A DNA stretch of 11,026 nt from Planctomycetota bacterium (GCA_023261405.1 JAHFOZ010000139.1:1-11026), one strand, 5' to 3'; counted from the first letter of the stretch, positions 1-6,616 are shown. The notes: generated from the sequence alone by a model not told the origin. Program-made: numbers and translations.

Positions 1-1562
1 TCGCCGGGTTCGTCACGGCGCTCCTGGGCGGTTCCCGCGCGCAGGTCACCGGCCCCACGGCGGCCTTCATCGTGATCCTCGCGCCGATCTTCGCCAACTA
101 CGGCCTGGGCGGTCTCCTCATGGCGGGCCTCATGGGCGGCGTCCTGCTCATCCTCATGGGCATCTTCCGCCTGGGGCGCCTCATCGAGTTCATCCCGCAC
201 CCGGTCACCACGGGTTTCACCGCCGGGATCGGCACCGTGATCGCGGTGCTCCAGTTGAAGGACCTCTTCGGGCTCCAGGTCGCCTCCAGCCCCGACCATT
301 TCCTGGAGCGCATCGGCGTCATGTGGGAGGCCCGGGGGACGGCGGGCGCCTGGGATTTCGGGATCGGGATCGGGACCCTGGCCCTCCTCATCCTCCTCCC
401 GCGCCTGACGAAGAAGGTCCCCGCGCCCCTCGTGGCGCTCCCCCTGGCGGCGCTCGTGACCTTCCTTCTGGCGAAGACCATGGGGGGCTTCCACGCCGTG
501 ACCGTCGCGGGGAAGTTCCACACGATCGTGAACGGCGTGGAGGTCGCGGGCATCCCGCAGGTGCCCCCCCTCCCGATGTGGCCCTGGCATGCATCGGGGA
601 AAGGAGGCCAGCCGTTCGTGCTGAACTTCGACATGCTCCAGGCGCTGCTCCCCGGTGCGTTCGCGGTGGCCATGCTGGGGGCGATCGAGTCGCTCCTCTC
701 CGCGGTGGTGGCCGACGGGATGGCCCGGACGAAGCACGATCCGGACGCCGAGATCCTCGCCCTGGGCGTGGCCAACGTGGTGACGCCGTTCTTCGGCGGC
801 ATCCCGGCCACGGGGGCGATCGCCCGGACGGCCACGAACATCCGGTCCGGCGGGCGCACGCCGGTGGCGGCCATGGTCCATTCCGTGACGGTCCTGGCGG
901 CGGTGCTGGCCCTGGCGCCGCTCATCGGATACCTCCCGATGGCCTCGCTCGCGGCGCTGCTCCTCCTCGTGGCGTGGAACATGTCGGACGTGAAGCACTT
1001 CGCCCGGACGCTGGCCGTGGCTCCGCGGAGCGACGTCGCGGTCCTCGTCACCTGCTACGGCCTCACGGTGGTCTTCGACATGGTGATCGCCGTGTCGGTG
1101 GGGTTCATCCTGGCGGCGCTCCTGTTCATGCGGCGGATGGCGCATCTCACGAAGGGAAAGCTCGTCTCCGGGAGCCATCCGGAGATTCCCCGGGCCCTCC
1201 CGGAGGGCGTGTTCGTGTACGACATCGACGGCCCCCTTTTCTTCGGCGCGGCGCACCGGGCGGTCGCGGTCCTGGGCGAGGTGGCGGACCGGGCGCGGGT
1301 GGTGATCTTCCGGATGGAGGGGGTCCCGCACGTGGATGCCACCGGCCTGGTGGCGCTCGAGAGCGCGATCGCCGACCTGGAGGAGCACGGCTGCCTCGTC
1401 ATCCTCACGGGCGTGCCGCGCGAGGCGCGTTTCCTGATGCGCAAGGCCGGGATCCGCGAGAAGTTCAAGCGGCTCATCATCCGCGAGGGCATCGGGGATG
1501 CCCTGCCGGCCGCCGACGAGCACCTGGCGGGGCGTCAGGGCGACGCGAACCCGACCCGGTAG
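1..1562 (+). CDS. SulP-family anion/sulfate permease with C-terminal STAS domain (5' partial)
   Basis: An integral inner-membrane transporter of the SulP/SLC26 family, whose bacterial members move sulfate, bicarbonate or dicarboxylates. The reading frame is open from base 3, so the N-terminus lies outside the window; the GTG at 72 is an internal Val, not the start. About 519 residues are visible, against roughly 550-600 for full-length relatives. The first residues carry the TM3 family signature GGSRAQVTGPTAAF (visible residues 9-22). Further in are AIESLLSAVVADGM, with the TM8-region Glu near residue 229, and the SulP stretch FFGGIPATGAIARTATNIRSG (about 263-283). Several hydrophobic segments follow, ending near residue 376. 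The soluble STAS domain spans about 400-498 and includes VPHVDATGL. The substrate cannot be decided from sequence. The sulfate-activation operon at 7735 onward makes sulfate plausible, but this is inference. Family assignment is secure. Termination is at TAG 1560-1562, and no clear terminator follows. Confidence 0.95.
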   Translation, partial: AGFVTALLGGSRAQVTGPTAAFIVILAPIFANYGLGGLLMAGLMGGVLLILMGIFRLGRLIEFIPHPVTTGFTAGIGTVIAVLQLKDLFGLQVASSPDHFLERIGVMWEARGTAGAWDFGIGIGTLALLILLPRLTKKVPAPLVALPLAALVTFLLAKTMGGFHAVTVAGKFHTIVNGVEVAGIPQVPPLPMWPWHASGKGGQPFVLNFDMLQALLPGAFAVAMLGAIESLLSAVVADGMARTKHDPDAEILALGVANVVTPFFGGIPATGAIARTATNIRSGGRTPVAAMVHSVTVLAAVLALAPLIGYLPMASLAALLLLVAWNMSDVKHFARTLAVAPRSDVAVLVTCYGLTVVFDMVIAVSVGFILAALLFMRRMAHLTKGKLVSGSHPEIPRALPEGVFVYDIDGPLFFGAAHRAVAVLGEVADRARVVIFRMEGVPHVDATGLVALESAIADLEEHGCLVILTGVPREARFLMRKAGIREKFKRLIIREGIGDALPAADEHLAGRQGDANPTR

Positions 1563-2018
1563 AGCCAGTCCCCGGCCTGGACGCAAGAGGGGGGCGGCGG
1601 AGGGGGGATCACTTCGTCCCCAGCGCCCGGTTGATCAGAGGGTGCGGGAAGGCACGGCCGTGGTTGAGCGATACCGCCTGCGCCTTCAGCTCGGGCACGG
1701 ACGGAAAGGCCTGCGCGATCGCCGGGGGGCCCTACATCGACCACCCGAAGGGTCGACAACGGGGCCGACCGGGTTGTGCCGGTGAACCTCTAAATCCCCC
1801 CAGCTGCCCACTGCATCCCTGGACGATCCTCGACGGCCTCCTGCGCCCGCTGGGGCGCCTTGAGGAGAAGCGGGCGTCGGGGGCGGGTGGCTCCGCGCCG
1901 TAGGGGGCGCCGCTCGAATCCGGGTGGAATCGCGGTTTGGGATTGGGGCTGGAAACCAACTTACGCGGCCCGGGCGATTCTGGCGCTTCTCGATGGCGGC
2001 AGGTAGCGGGTGTCTGGG
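1563..2018. other. Gene-poor junction between the SulP gene and the accessory patch
   Basis: About 456 bases without an intact gene. It holds a minus-strand gene-tail relic (1609-1731, listed separately). A second weak coding-like stretch on the plus strand, about 1824-1903, reads TILDGLLRPLGRLEEKRASG and ends in TAG 1901-1903. It has mostly G/C third bases but no start codon that makes sense. A small hairpin (ACCGG 1768-1772, CCGGT 1779-1783) has no T-tract and is not a convincing terminator. The nine bases CCAACTTAC occur at 1956-1964 and again at 2027-2035; the second copy lies in the end of the next gene. No tRNA, integrase site or transposon end could be recognised. Confidence 0.4.
1609..1731 (-). 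pseudogene. C-terminal relic of an unidentified protein-coding gene
   Basis: Read on the minus strand, 40 codons without a start codon run from just after an in-frame TAG (1732-1734) to a TGA (1609-1611). The translation includes AIAQAFPSVPELKAQAV and SLNHGRAFPHPLINRALGTK. Of the last 37 codons, about 33 end in G or C while second positions are about half G/C, which is the periodicity of real genes in GC-rich genomes. The best reading is the surviving tail of a gene whose body was lost, perhaps when the accessory patch formed. The family was not recognised. The alternative is chance periodicity in GC-rich DNA. Confidence 0.35.
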
Positions 2019-2570
2019 TCACCGATCCAACTTACCTTTGACCGAAGCCTCAGCGACTACGCGACGTATCTTCAGGTCGACTTCCACTCCATTGTTCGCA
2101 TTGTCATATCGAGCCGCGGCGCGAAGGAGCCCCTTATAGGAAATGCATAGAACCCGCGTCCCCTCAACGACGAAGAAGACCCGCTTCACTCGCAGCCACT
2201 TTCCGTACATCTCCCAGAAGTCCGGCCTCGCGCAAAGGTAGTCGAGGATCTTCTGGAAGACGGCCGACATCCTATCCTGCGACATCCCGATAGCCCAACA
2301 TACGGAGGGCTGGAGTCTGCCCTCCTTCGCCTTGCTCAGGTGCAGGTCCCGCTTCACCAGCGGGGCCATGATCAAACCGCCGAACCAGCCCACGGAGGGG
2401 CCATCGGTGTACTTGGCTTCGATGACCCAATACTCGCTCGAACTCCTGGCCTCAATGTCCCAGCCGCGCTCCGATGTCTCATGTTTGGGTGACCATAACT
2501 CCCACGAGCCGGGCCGCTTCCTGATCCAGCCTTTCAGGGGCCGGACTACGAGTTCGCGTTCCTTGCCCAT
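2019..2570 (-). CDS. Hypothetical protein with PD-(D/E)XK nuclease-like core
   Basis: A 183-residue protein. The N-terminal third reads GWDIEARSSSEYWVIEAKY: an Asp (D38) in one strand, then 12 residues later E51-A-K53 at the end of a hydrophobic strand. This D...ExK arrangement on adjacent strands is the catalytic signature of PD-(D/E)XK nucleases such as restriction endonuclease and Mrr-type folds, where Asp and Glu bind Mg2+ and Lys assists catalysis. The rest (GGLIMAPLVKRDLHLSKAKEG and the basic, hydrophobic KWLRVKRVFFVVEG) is not assignable to a named family. The ATG at 2570 is supported by GGGAG six to seven bases upstream. The gene is less GC-rich than most of the window, using codons such as TTG, ATT and TAT, which suggests acquisition from elsewhere. 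It lies 75 bases downstream of the 2646-3272 gene on the same strand and may be co-transcribed. Nuclease activity is inferred from one motif, and no methylase partner is in view. Confidence 0.75.
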   Translation of the reverse strand: MGKERELVVRPLKGWIRKRPGSWELWSPKHETSERGWDIEARSSSEYWVIEAKYTDGPSVGWFGGLIMAPLVKRDLHLSKAKEGRLQPSVCWAIGMSQDRMSAVFQKILDYLCARPDFWEMYGKWLRVKRVFFVVEGTRVLCISYKGLLRAAARYDNANNGVEVDLKIRRVVAEASVKGKLDR

Positions 2571-2645
2571 CCGAGTCTCCCACAGTTCAGCCAGATGACA
2601 ACGCAGTGAGGACCAGCCGCCCCGTGATCCGGGTGGCCGGCGGGT

Positions 2646-3272
2646 TCAGTACGGAATGTTCAGGTTGAGCAGCTTCTGAAGCAGAGCCTTCTCTTCGGGA
2701 ACCATCCTTTCGTGCTTGGACGGCTCGAATCGGATCTTGTCGGGCGCCTTCGCCGCAAGACGACTCAGCCCGAATGCGCTGATGAGCTTGCGGTGTTCCG
2801 ACTCCTCCGTCAGGCCCGTGGGGAAGTCTTCGCCGTGGTAGAACATCCAGTCTCCTGGCCGCTCGCCCACCTTGTGGATATCCGGTTCGATCCGGTCCAC
2901 GCGCCCCCTCGGCATGCCATAGGCCGTTTCTCTGATCCGCCCGGCCGTCCTGTCGTCCAGCTTGTAGTGGGCTTTGAGCAGCGTGACAATGTGCGTCCCC
3001 CAGACCCCCAGGTGGTCTACGCCCTCGCCGTGGTCGTCCGTCCGGAACGTCAGCAAAGTCCAATCAGGATCGAGATAGACGTAGTACCAGATCCCTGTCA
3101 CCAGTTTCTCCTTCTCGAGCAGGTTGGAAGTTTCGGAGATCTCGCGCGCCGCCTCTCCGATCCTGATCTCCGCTTCTCGAAGGAGCTCCTTGGGCCGGCC
3201 GTCCAAACCGTCGTTCTCGAGAAGCCCTCGCAGCTGTTCCAGGATAGTCCTGACCCGTTGGGTCGTCGTCAT
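2646..3272 (-). CDS. Hypothetical protein, family not recognised
   Basis: A 208-residue protein with no signal peptide and no membrane segment, so probably cytoplasmic. Residues 1-55 are strongly helical and charged (RTILEQLRGLLENDG, KELLREAEIRIGEAAREI), suggesting a coiled coil or helical hairpin. A compact mixed domain follows, with motifs IWYYVYLDPDW, DHLGVWGTHIV, YGMPRGRVDRI and DWMFYHGEDFPTG, and then a helical tail ending LLQKLLNLNIPY. None of these gives a function. Base composition is lower in G+C than the flanking genes, like the nuclease-like gene 75 bases downstream, and the two probably form one acquired unit. The start at 3272 has a GGAG (3285-3288 region) 12 bases upstream, longer than usual. 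A TAAAAT hexamer (3279-3284, minus strand) ends six bases before the ATG, so a leaderless message is possible. It could be a partner of the nuclease-like protein, but nothing direct shows that. Confidence 0.75.
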   Translation of the reverse strand: MTTTQRVRTILEQLRGLLENDGLDGRPKELLREAEIRIGEAAREISETSNLLEKEKLVTGIWYYVYLDPDWTLLTFRTDDHGEGVDHLGVWGTHIVTLLKAHYKLDDRTAGRIRETAYGMPRGRVDRIEPDIHKVGERPGDWMFYHGEDFPTGLTEESEHRKLISAFGLSRLAAKAPDKIRFEPSKHERMVPEEKALLQKLLNLNIPY

Positions 3273-3609
3273 GGGTTCATTTTACTCCAATTTCCGGGGC
3301 CATTTCCACGACGTTCGTCCGAGTCAGGCCCGGGCCTTTCGCTGCGACGTCCCCCGTCTTGCCGCACGGACGCCCAAAATCGAAGTGTCGAGCCAGGATC
3401 CGATGGAATCACGCCGACCGACAGCCGAAAGGTCCGGGGCTTACTCCCGGAGCCCGGGTCTCCTGGAGCTGTAATCACGTCCGTGGAGATAGCGGATGGG
3501 AGCGTCAGCCTGTACTTCAGCAAGGGCAGCGGTATGATCGACCTGGAGGACGGCGCTTTCTGGCAAGCGGTCGGCCTCCTTTCCTACCCCCTGAACCGTC
3601 GGCCGGCGA
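3273..3609. other. Intergenic stretch between accessory patch and hydrolase gene
   Basis: About 337 bases with no intact gene. The left end carries the putative -10 and weak ribosome site of the minus-strand gene ending at 2646. The middle (about 3300-3470) is GC-rich and shows no coding pattern I trust. The right part (3483-3602) reads like a plus-strand gene fragment, listed separately. No tRNA, terminator with T-tract, or mobile-element end was seen. Confidence 0.4.
3483..3602 (+). pseudogene. Possible plus-strand gene fragment, family unknown
   Basis: Forty codons beginning GTG (3483) translate to a protein-like sequence containing VEIADGSVSLYFSKGSG and MIDLEDGAFWQAVGLLSYPL. About 33 of the 40 codons end in G or C, and the residue mix is that of a folded protein. 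The frame then runs into the antisense of the hydrolase gene, where the translation turns into Arg/Ser/Pro-rich noise, so no complete gene can exist here. It is best explained as a fragment whose remainder was replaced at the edge of the accessory patch. The alternative is a chance open stretch. Confidence 0.3.
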
Positions 3610-4473
3610 TCACCTCTTCAGCGAGTCGGCGACGAAGTCGAACAGCGCCGTGGTCGCCGGGTCCTCGGGCTGTCCGAGGCGGTCGTTGATCTTCGAGTGG
3701 GTCGTGTCCTTGGCGCCGAAGGCGGTGGCCGGGATCTCGGCTCCCTTGAGCACGGCCGTCAGGCGCCGCGCCTGGGCGGAGGTGTCGGGATGGTCGGCGA
3801 CGTACAGGATCAGGAACGGCGGGATCCCCTTGCCCTTCGCCACGTGCGTCACGGCCGAATAGTCGCGGTGCTTCTGCGGGTCGTTGCCGAACTTCTCGCG
3901 GTGCCCGACCTTCGCCTGCGGTTCGCCGTGCACACGGCGGCGGGTCTCGGCGGTTTCGATGATCGCGGGCACGTCGTAGGTGTCGCCGTCGACGGGCACG
4001 CACCCTTTGAGGGCGGAGAACGGCACCCCTTCGGCCTTGAGGTAGCGGTCATCGGTGCACATCAGCGCGGCCAGCTGCGCCCCCGCCGAGTGGCCCATGA
4101 CGAAGATGCGGTTCGGATCGCCGCCGTGCTCGGCGATGTGCTTGTGCACCCAGCCCAGGGATTTCGCCACGTCGCGGAAAACGGTTTCCATCTCCACGAC
4201 GGGCAGCAGGCGGTAGTTCGTGGAGACGAAAACGAATCCCTTCTCCACGAACGCCCCGGGCTTGTCCTGCACGGCGGACTTGTCGCCGGCCTGCCAGCCG
4301 CCGCCGTGGATCCAGAAGACCACGGGCAGGTTCTTCGCGTCCTTCGGGGCGTGGATGTCGAGCACCTGCCGTTCGAGCGCCGGGTTGGCGTAGGGAATGT
4401 CGCGCTTGACGTCCTGAGCGTGCGCGAGCGGCGCGACGGTGAACGCAAGAAGGGTGGGCAGCAGGCGGTTCAT
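3610..4473 (-). CDS. Secreted alpha/beta-hydrolase, carboxylesterase/HSL-like
   Basis: A 287-residue serine hydrolase. Residues 1-20 form a Sec signal peptide (MNRLLPTLLAF..., cleavage near AHAQ), so the enzyme acts in the periplasm or outside the cell. The mature part opens with an esterase/lipase-type N-terminus (ERQVLDIHAPKD). The oxyanion-hole motif HGGGW is at 56-60, and the nucleophile elbow GHSAG at 127-131 with Ser129. The catalytic acid is D227 or D230 (ILYVADHPDT), and the catalytic His is H259 (DTTHSKIND). All members of the triad are therefore present. HGGG plus GxSxG is characteristic of the hormone-sensitive-lipase/carboxylesterase group, which cleaves ester bonds; the substrate is unknown. 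The ATG at 4473 has GGAG about seven bases upstream, and the signal peptide begins exactly there. The upstream ImmA-like gene ends 121 bases away on the same strand, so co-transcription is possible. No lipobox Cys is seen. Confidence 0.9.
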   Translation of the reverse strand: MNRLLPTLLAFTVAPLAHAQDVKRDIPYANPALERQVLDIHAPKDAKNLPVVFWIHGGGWQAGDKSAVQDKPGAFVEKGFVFVSTNYRLLPVVEMETVFRDVAKSLGWVHKHIAEHGGDPNRIFVMGHSAGAQLAALMCTDDRYLKAEGVPFSALKGCVPVDGDTYDVPAIIETAETRRRVHGEPQAKVGHREKFGNDPQKHRDYSAVTHVAKGKGIPPFLILYVADHPDTSAQARRLTAVLKGAEIPATAFGAKDTTHSKINDRLGQPEDPATTALFDFVADSLKR

Positions 4474-4520
4474 GGCGGTGCTCCGAACAAGAGGGTGAGA
4501 AAGGCGGCCCCTGGTTGATA

Positions 4521-4587
4521 CGCCGGATCATCGGGGATCGGGACATCGAAGGAAGGGGAGGATCGCGGGCCACACTCCGATCCGGCG
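4521..4587. repeat. 9-bp inverted repeat in the gap upstream of the hydrolase gene
   Basis: CGCCGGATC at 4521-4529 is perfectly complementary to GATCCGGCG at 4579-4587, with 49 bases between. It sits in the 121-base gap between the ImmA-like gene and the hydrolase gene. It could form a stem in the transcript or be a split protein-binding site. No T-tract follows on either strand, so it is not an ordinary terminator. A nine-base match at this spacing may also arise by chance. Confidence 0.3.
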
Positions 4588-4594
4588 GTCCGCA

Positions 4595-5176
4595 TCAGAC
4601 CACGGTCGCCTGCTGCCCGCCGAGGGTGTGGGGGGTCAGGTCGGTCAGCGGCCGCTCGTCGGGGGTGATCGGCGTCCAGGGCAGCGGCTCCCGGCGGAGA
4701 AATCGGTTGAACGCGGCCGGCCCCTGCTCCCCGGTTTCCATGAAGGCGATCAGGTAGTGGAAGTCGGCGAAGAATATCCTCGCGTACTCGCGGTCGAACA
4801 GGGGCTCCTGGTGGCCGAGCTCGCAGTTCAGTCGCTGGCCGATGCGCGCCGCCTCGAACTCGTAGTCGTACACGGATTGGATCTCCGTTCGCGTGAGCGG
4901 GCGCCCGGTCTCGATGCCGATGTCCACCCCTGGCGCGACCTCGAGCGTGCTGATCGCCAGCTGGCACATGTGGCCGTAGAGGTGGCCCACGGTGAAGTAG
5001 AGCGCGAAGTTGGAGTCGAAGCGCGGGAACAGGGTGAGGTGCTTTCCGGTGAACGTGCCGATGAAGCGCGCGCCTTCCGGCTCGTTCCAGTCTTCGCTCA
5101 CGGTCACGCCCAGGGTGCGGACGCGCGCGATGATCGCCTCGAGCTTGGCCTTGTCGACCTCGTATTCCCCGTCCAC
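4595..5176 (-). CDS. ImmA/IrrE-like (DUF955-type) protein with degenerate zinc-peptidase motif
   Basis: A 193-residue protein. Its central part, HLTLFPRFDSNFALYFTVGHLYGHMCQL, has the order typical of ImmA/IrrE metallopeptidases: a short hydrophobic strand, a PR turn, then a helix with the zinc motif. In the family that helix reads HExxH; here it is HLYGH (H65, L66, H69), so both His ligands remain but the catalytic Glu is Leu. A downstream YDYEFEAARIGQRL (103-116) matches the family position of the third-ligand Glu (E106 or E108). The C-terminal part (FDREYARIFFADFHYLIAFME) is helical and specific to this protein. The start is GTG at 5176, supported by AGGAGG five bases upstream. Relatives are proteases that cut repressors or act with HTH regulators, but no HTH is visible here or next door. 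This copy may be a catalytically dead sensor or scaffold. The family call rests on motif order only. Confidence 0.7.
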   Translation of the reverse strand: MDGEYEVDKAKLEAIIARVRTLGVTVSEDWNEPEGARFIGTFTGKHLTLFPRFDSNFALYFTVGHLYGHMCQLAISTLEVAPGVDIGIETGRPLTRTEIQSVYDYEFEAARIGQRLNCELGHQEPLFDREYARIFFADFHYLIAFMETGEQGPAAFNRFLRREPLPWTPITPDERPLTDLTPHTLGGQQATVV

Positions 5177-5261
5177 GGCGGCCTCCTGCGGAGTACCCGT
5201 CGCCCAATCTAAGGCCTTCGCGTGCCCGACACCAATGGTTTTCCGTCAGGCCGCAGGCTGG

Positions 5262-5369
5262 TCAGGGCCTCCCGGCCTTCGCGATCCTCTCGACGCTGTC
5301 CTTAGGCACAGAGGAGGTTCCACCGGCGGGCAGCCTGAGCACGTACGTGTCGTCCTCCGGGACATCCTG
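5262..5369 (-). pseudogene. Gene-tail relic in frame with the upstream DUF3500 gene
   Basis: Thirty-five codons ending in TGA (5262-5264) translate to a protein-like sequence containing QDVPEDDTYVLRLPAGG and SVPKDSVERIAKAGRP. About 86% of codons end in G or C while second positions are about half G/C, as in genuine genes. There is no start codon. The stretch lies in the same frame as the DUF3500 gene, whose TGA is at 5442-5444. The 24 codons between them are open but Arg/Pro-rich and look non-coding. The likeliest reading is the surviving C-terminus of a lost gene. Stop-codon read-through from the DUF3500 gene is a less likely alternative. The family was not recognised. Confidence 0.35.
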
Positions 5370-5441
5370 AGGTGCCCGCGTCCGGGGCGTATCCGTTCCT
5401 CCGCGCCGGCTCCAGCGTCCCCGGGGCGTCGGGGGCGGCCG

Positions 5442-6434
5442 TCAGATCTTCGTGCCGACGTTGACCCAGGCGTGGACGTGCGGGTGGCCGCGGAAGTACC
5501 AGGCGATCTTCGGGCCCTCGATCATCCAGTTGTCCCACACCTTGTCGCTCCCGGTGTCCTCGTCCGAGTAGTAGGACACGTGGAGCTTGTCGAGGCCGCC
5601 GGAGTCCCGGACGACCTTCAGGGCCTCCTCGACGTCGCTCGCGCGGTAGGGCGCGAGGATGGACCGCAGGACCTCCTCGACGAGGCCCTTCAGGTCCTTC
5701 GTGAGGCCGGCGACCGGCAGCCCCTTGAACGGGCCGGCCTCGCCCTTGAGGCGCACCGTCTCGAGGCTCTCGTCGGGGGTCTTGTCCAGGAGCGCCTGCT
5801 TCTGCTGGTCGCCGCTCAGCTCCTTGAAAAGCCTGTTGGCGAGCTGCGCCTGGTGCCAGAAGACGTTGCCCGGGTGGGTCGGCTCCTCGTTGAAGTTGTC
5901 CTTCGCATCGCCCGCGTTCCCGTAGAAGATCGGGCCCCCGAAGACGGAATCCTCGATCGTGTTGCCGTCGCACTTCATCGTGAGGTGGCGTCCCGCGAGG
6001 AACCAGACGAACTTGTTCTCCTCGGGGTTGCCGAAGATGGCGGTCGAGTAGTTCTCGAAGCCCTTGTTGTCCTGCTTCATGACCTTCAGGAAGCGCTCGT
6101 GCCCGTCGCCGCTCGAGAGCCCCCTGACGATGTCCCGGAGCAGCTGCTGCTGGTCCTTCGTGAAGAACGCCCCGATCGTCGGCTTCGTCACGGTCCAGTT
6201 GTTCGAGACGTGGAGCCGGTACTTGTGGTCCCACGGGAGGACGATGTGCTTGCGCTGCTCGTCCGTCAGGCTCCTGTGAAACGCTTTGACGAGAGACTCG
6301 GGAGCGTCGTCGGGGAGGGCCCGCGCGACGCTCACGCCGGCAAGCGACGCGGCCACGGCCGCGCCCGCCGCGGTCCTCATGAAGTCGCGCCGGTTGACGT
6401 CCGGCCCGCAGAATCCGCAGGGCTTCTCGCTCAT
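5442..6434 (-). CDS. Tat-exported DUF3500-family protein
   Basis: A 330-residue protein of unknown function. The frame is open further upstream, but the true start is ATG 6434: it has GGAGG six bases upstream, and the Tat signal follows at once. The signal is NRRDFMR (14-20), then a hydrophobic stretch to about residue 36, with cleavage after ARA (37-39), predicting a folded protein exported to the periplasm. A CGFCG pair (C6, C9) precedes the twin Arg. The mature part follows the DUF3500 layout: SLTDEQRKHI, FFTKDQQQLLRDIVRGLSSG, YSTAIFGNPEENKFVW, AGRHLTMKC, a FGGPIFYGN segment and AQLANRLFKELSGDQQKQAL. The end is His-rich (HPHVHAW, 317-323). No enzymatic role is established for the family; conserved His and Arg residues would suit a metal or small-molecule site. 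It lies 182 bases downstream of the propeller-like gene on the same strand, separated by a possible weak terminator. Confidence 0.85.
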   Translation of the reverse strand: MSEKPCGFCGPDVNRRDFMRTAAGAAVAASLAGVSVARALPDDAPESLVKAFHRSLTDEQRKHIVLPWDHKYRLHVSNNWTVTKPTIGAFFTKDQQQLLRDIVRGLSSGDGHERFLKVMKQDNKGFENYSTAIFGNPEENKFVWFLAGRHLTMKCDGNTIEDSVFGGPIFYGNAGDAKDNFNEEPTHPGNVFWHQAQLANRLFKELSGDQQKQALLDKTPDESLETVRLKGEAGPFKGLPVAGLTKDLKGLVEEVLRSILAPYRASDVEEALKVVRDSGGLDKLHVSYYSDEDTGSDKVWDNWMIEGPKIAWYFRGHPHVHAWVNVGTKI

Positions 6435-6545
6435 GGTCGTCCTCCCGTGGATGGTCCTCTTATGGAACGCGCTCCCGGCCGCCTTCGTGTCGGCGGAGTC
6501 GACCCCGCGCCATCCCGCCCCGTCGATCATCGGAGAGCCCGGGCG

Positions 6546-6570
6546 GAAAGCGTCCGATTCCGGCGGACGC
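6546..6570 (-). terminator. Weak intrinsic terminator-like hairpin after the propeller-like gene
   Basis: GCGTCCG (6550-6556) and CGGACGC (6564-6570) form a perfect seven-base stem around a seven-base loop. On the minus strand the hairpin is followed by TTTCC. It lies about 47 bases past the stop of the 6617-7495 gene and before the DUF3500 start. The T-tract is short, so termination would be partial. It could instead be a leader structure of the DUF3500 message. Confidence 0.35.
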
Positions 6571-6616
6571 AGAGCCTGTGGATGGCCCGCGGGGGGGGCC
6601 GCAGGGGCCGAGCGTC

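Noticed and set aside
323..1903. Long plus-strand open frame overlapping the SulP gene
   Set aside because: Its translation is Gly/Arg/Pro-rich and lacks any domain; it is a GC-driven shadow of the SulP frame. Only the last 80 bases look mildly coding.
1905..1925. tRNA T-arm-like string TCGAATCC, considered as an island attachment site
   Set aside because: The flanking bases do not pair into a T stem and no anticodon or acceptor arm can be built around it; no integrase gene is present.
1956..2035. Nine-base direct repeat CCAACTTAC as a target-site duplication
   Set aside because: The copies are only 71 bases apart and do not flank a mobile element; probably chance.
3269..3523. 84-codon minus-strand frame whose stop overlaps the 208-residue gene's start (ATGA)
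   Set aside because: The overlap looks operon-like, but the translation is low-complexity (RRSERPGPDSDERRGNG) without coding periodicity and without a ribosome site.
2712..3689. 325-codon plus-strand open frame
   Set aside because: Most of it is antisense to the 2646-3272 gene. Only bases 3483-3602 look protein-like and those are reported separately as a fragment.
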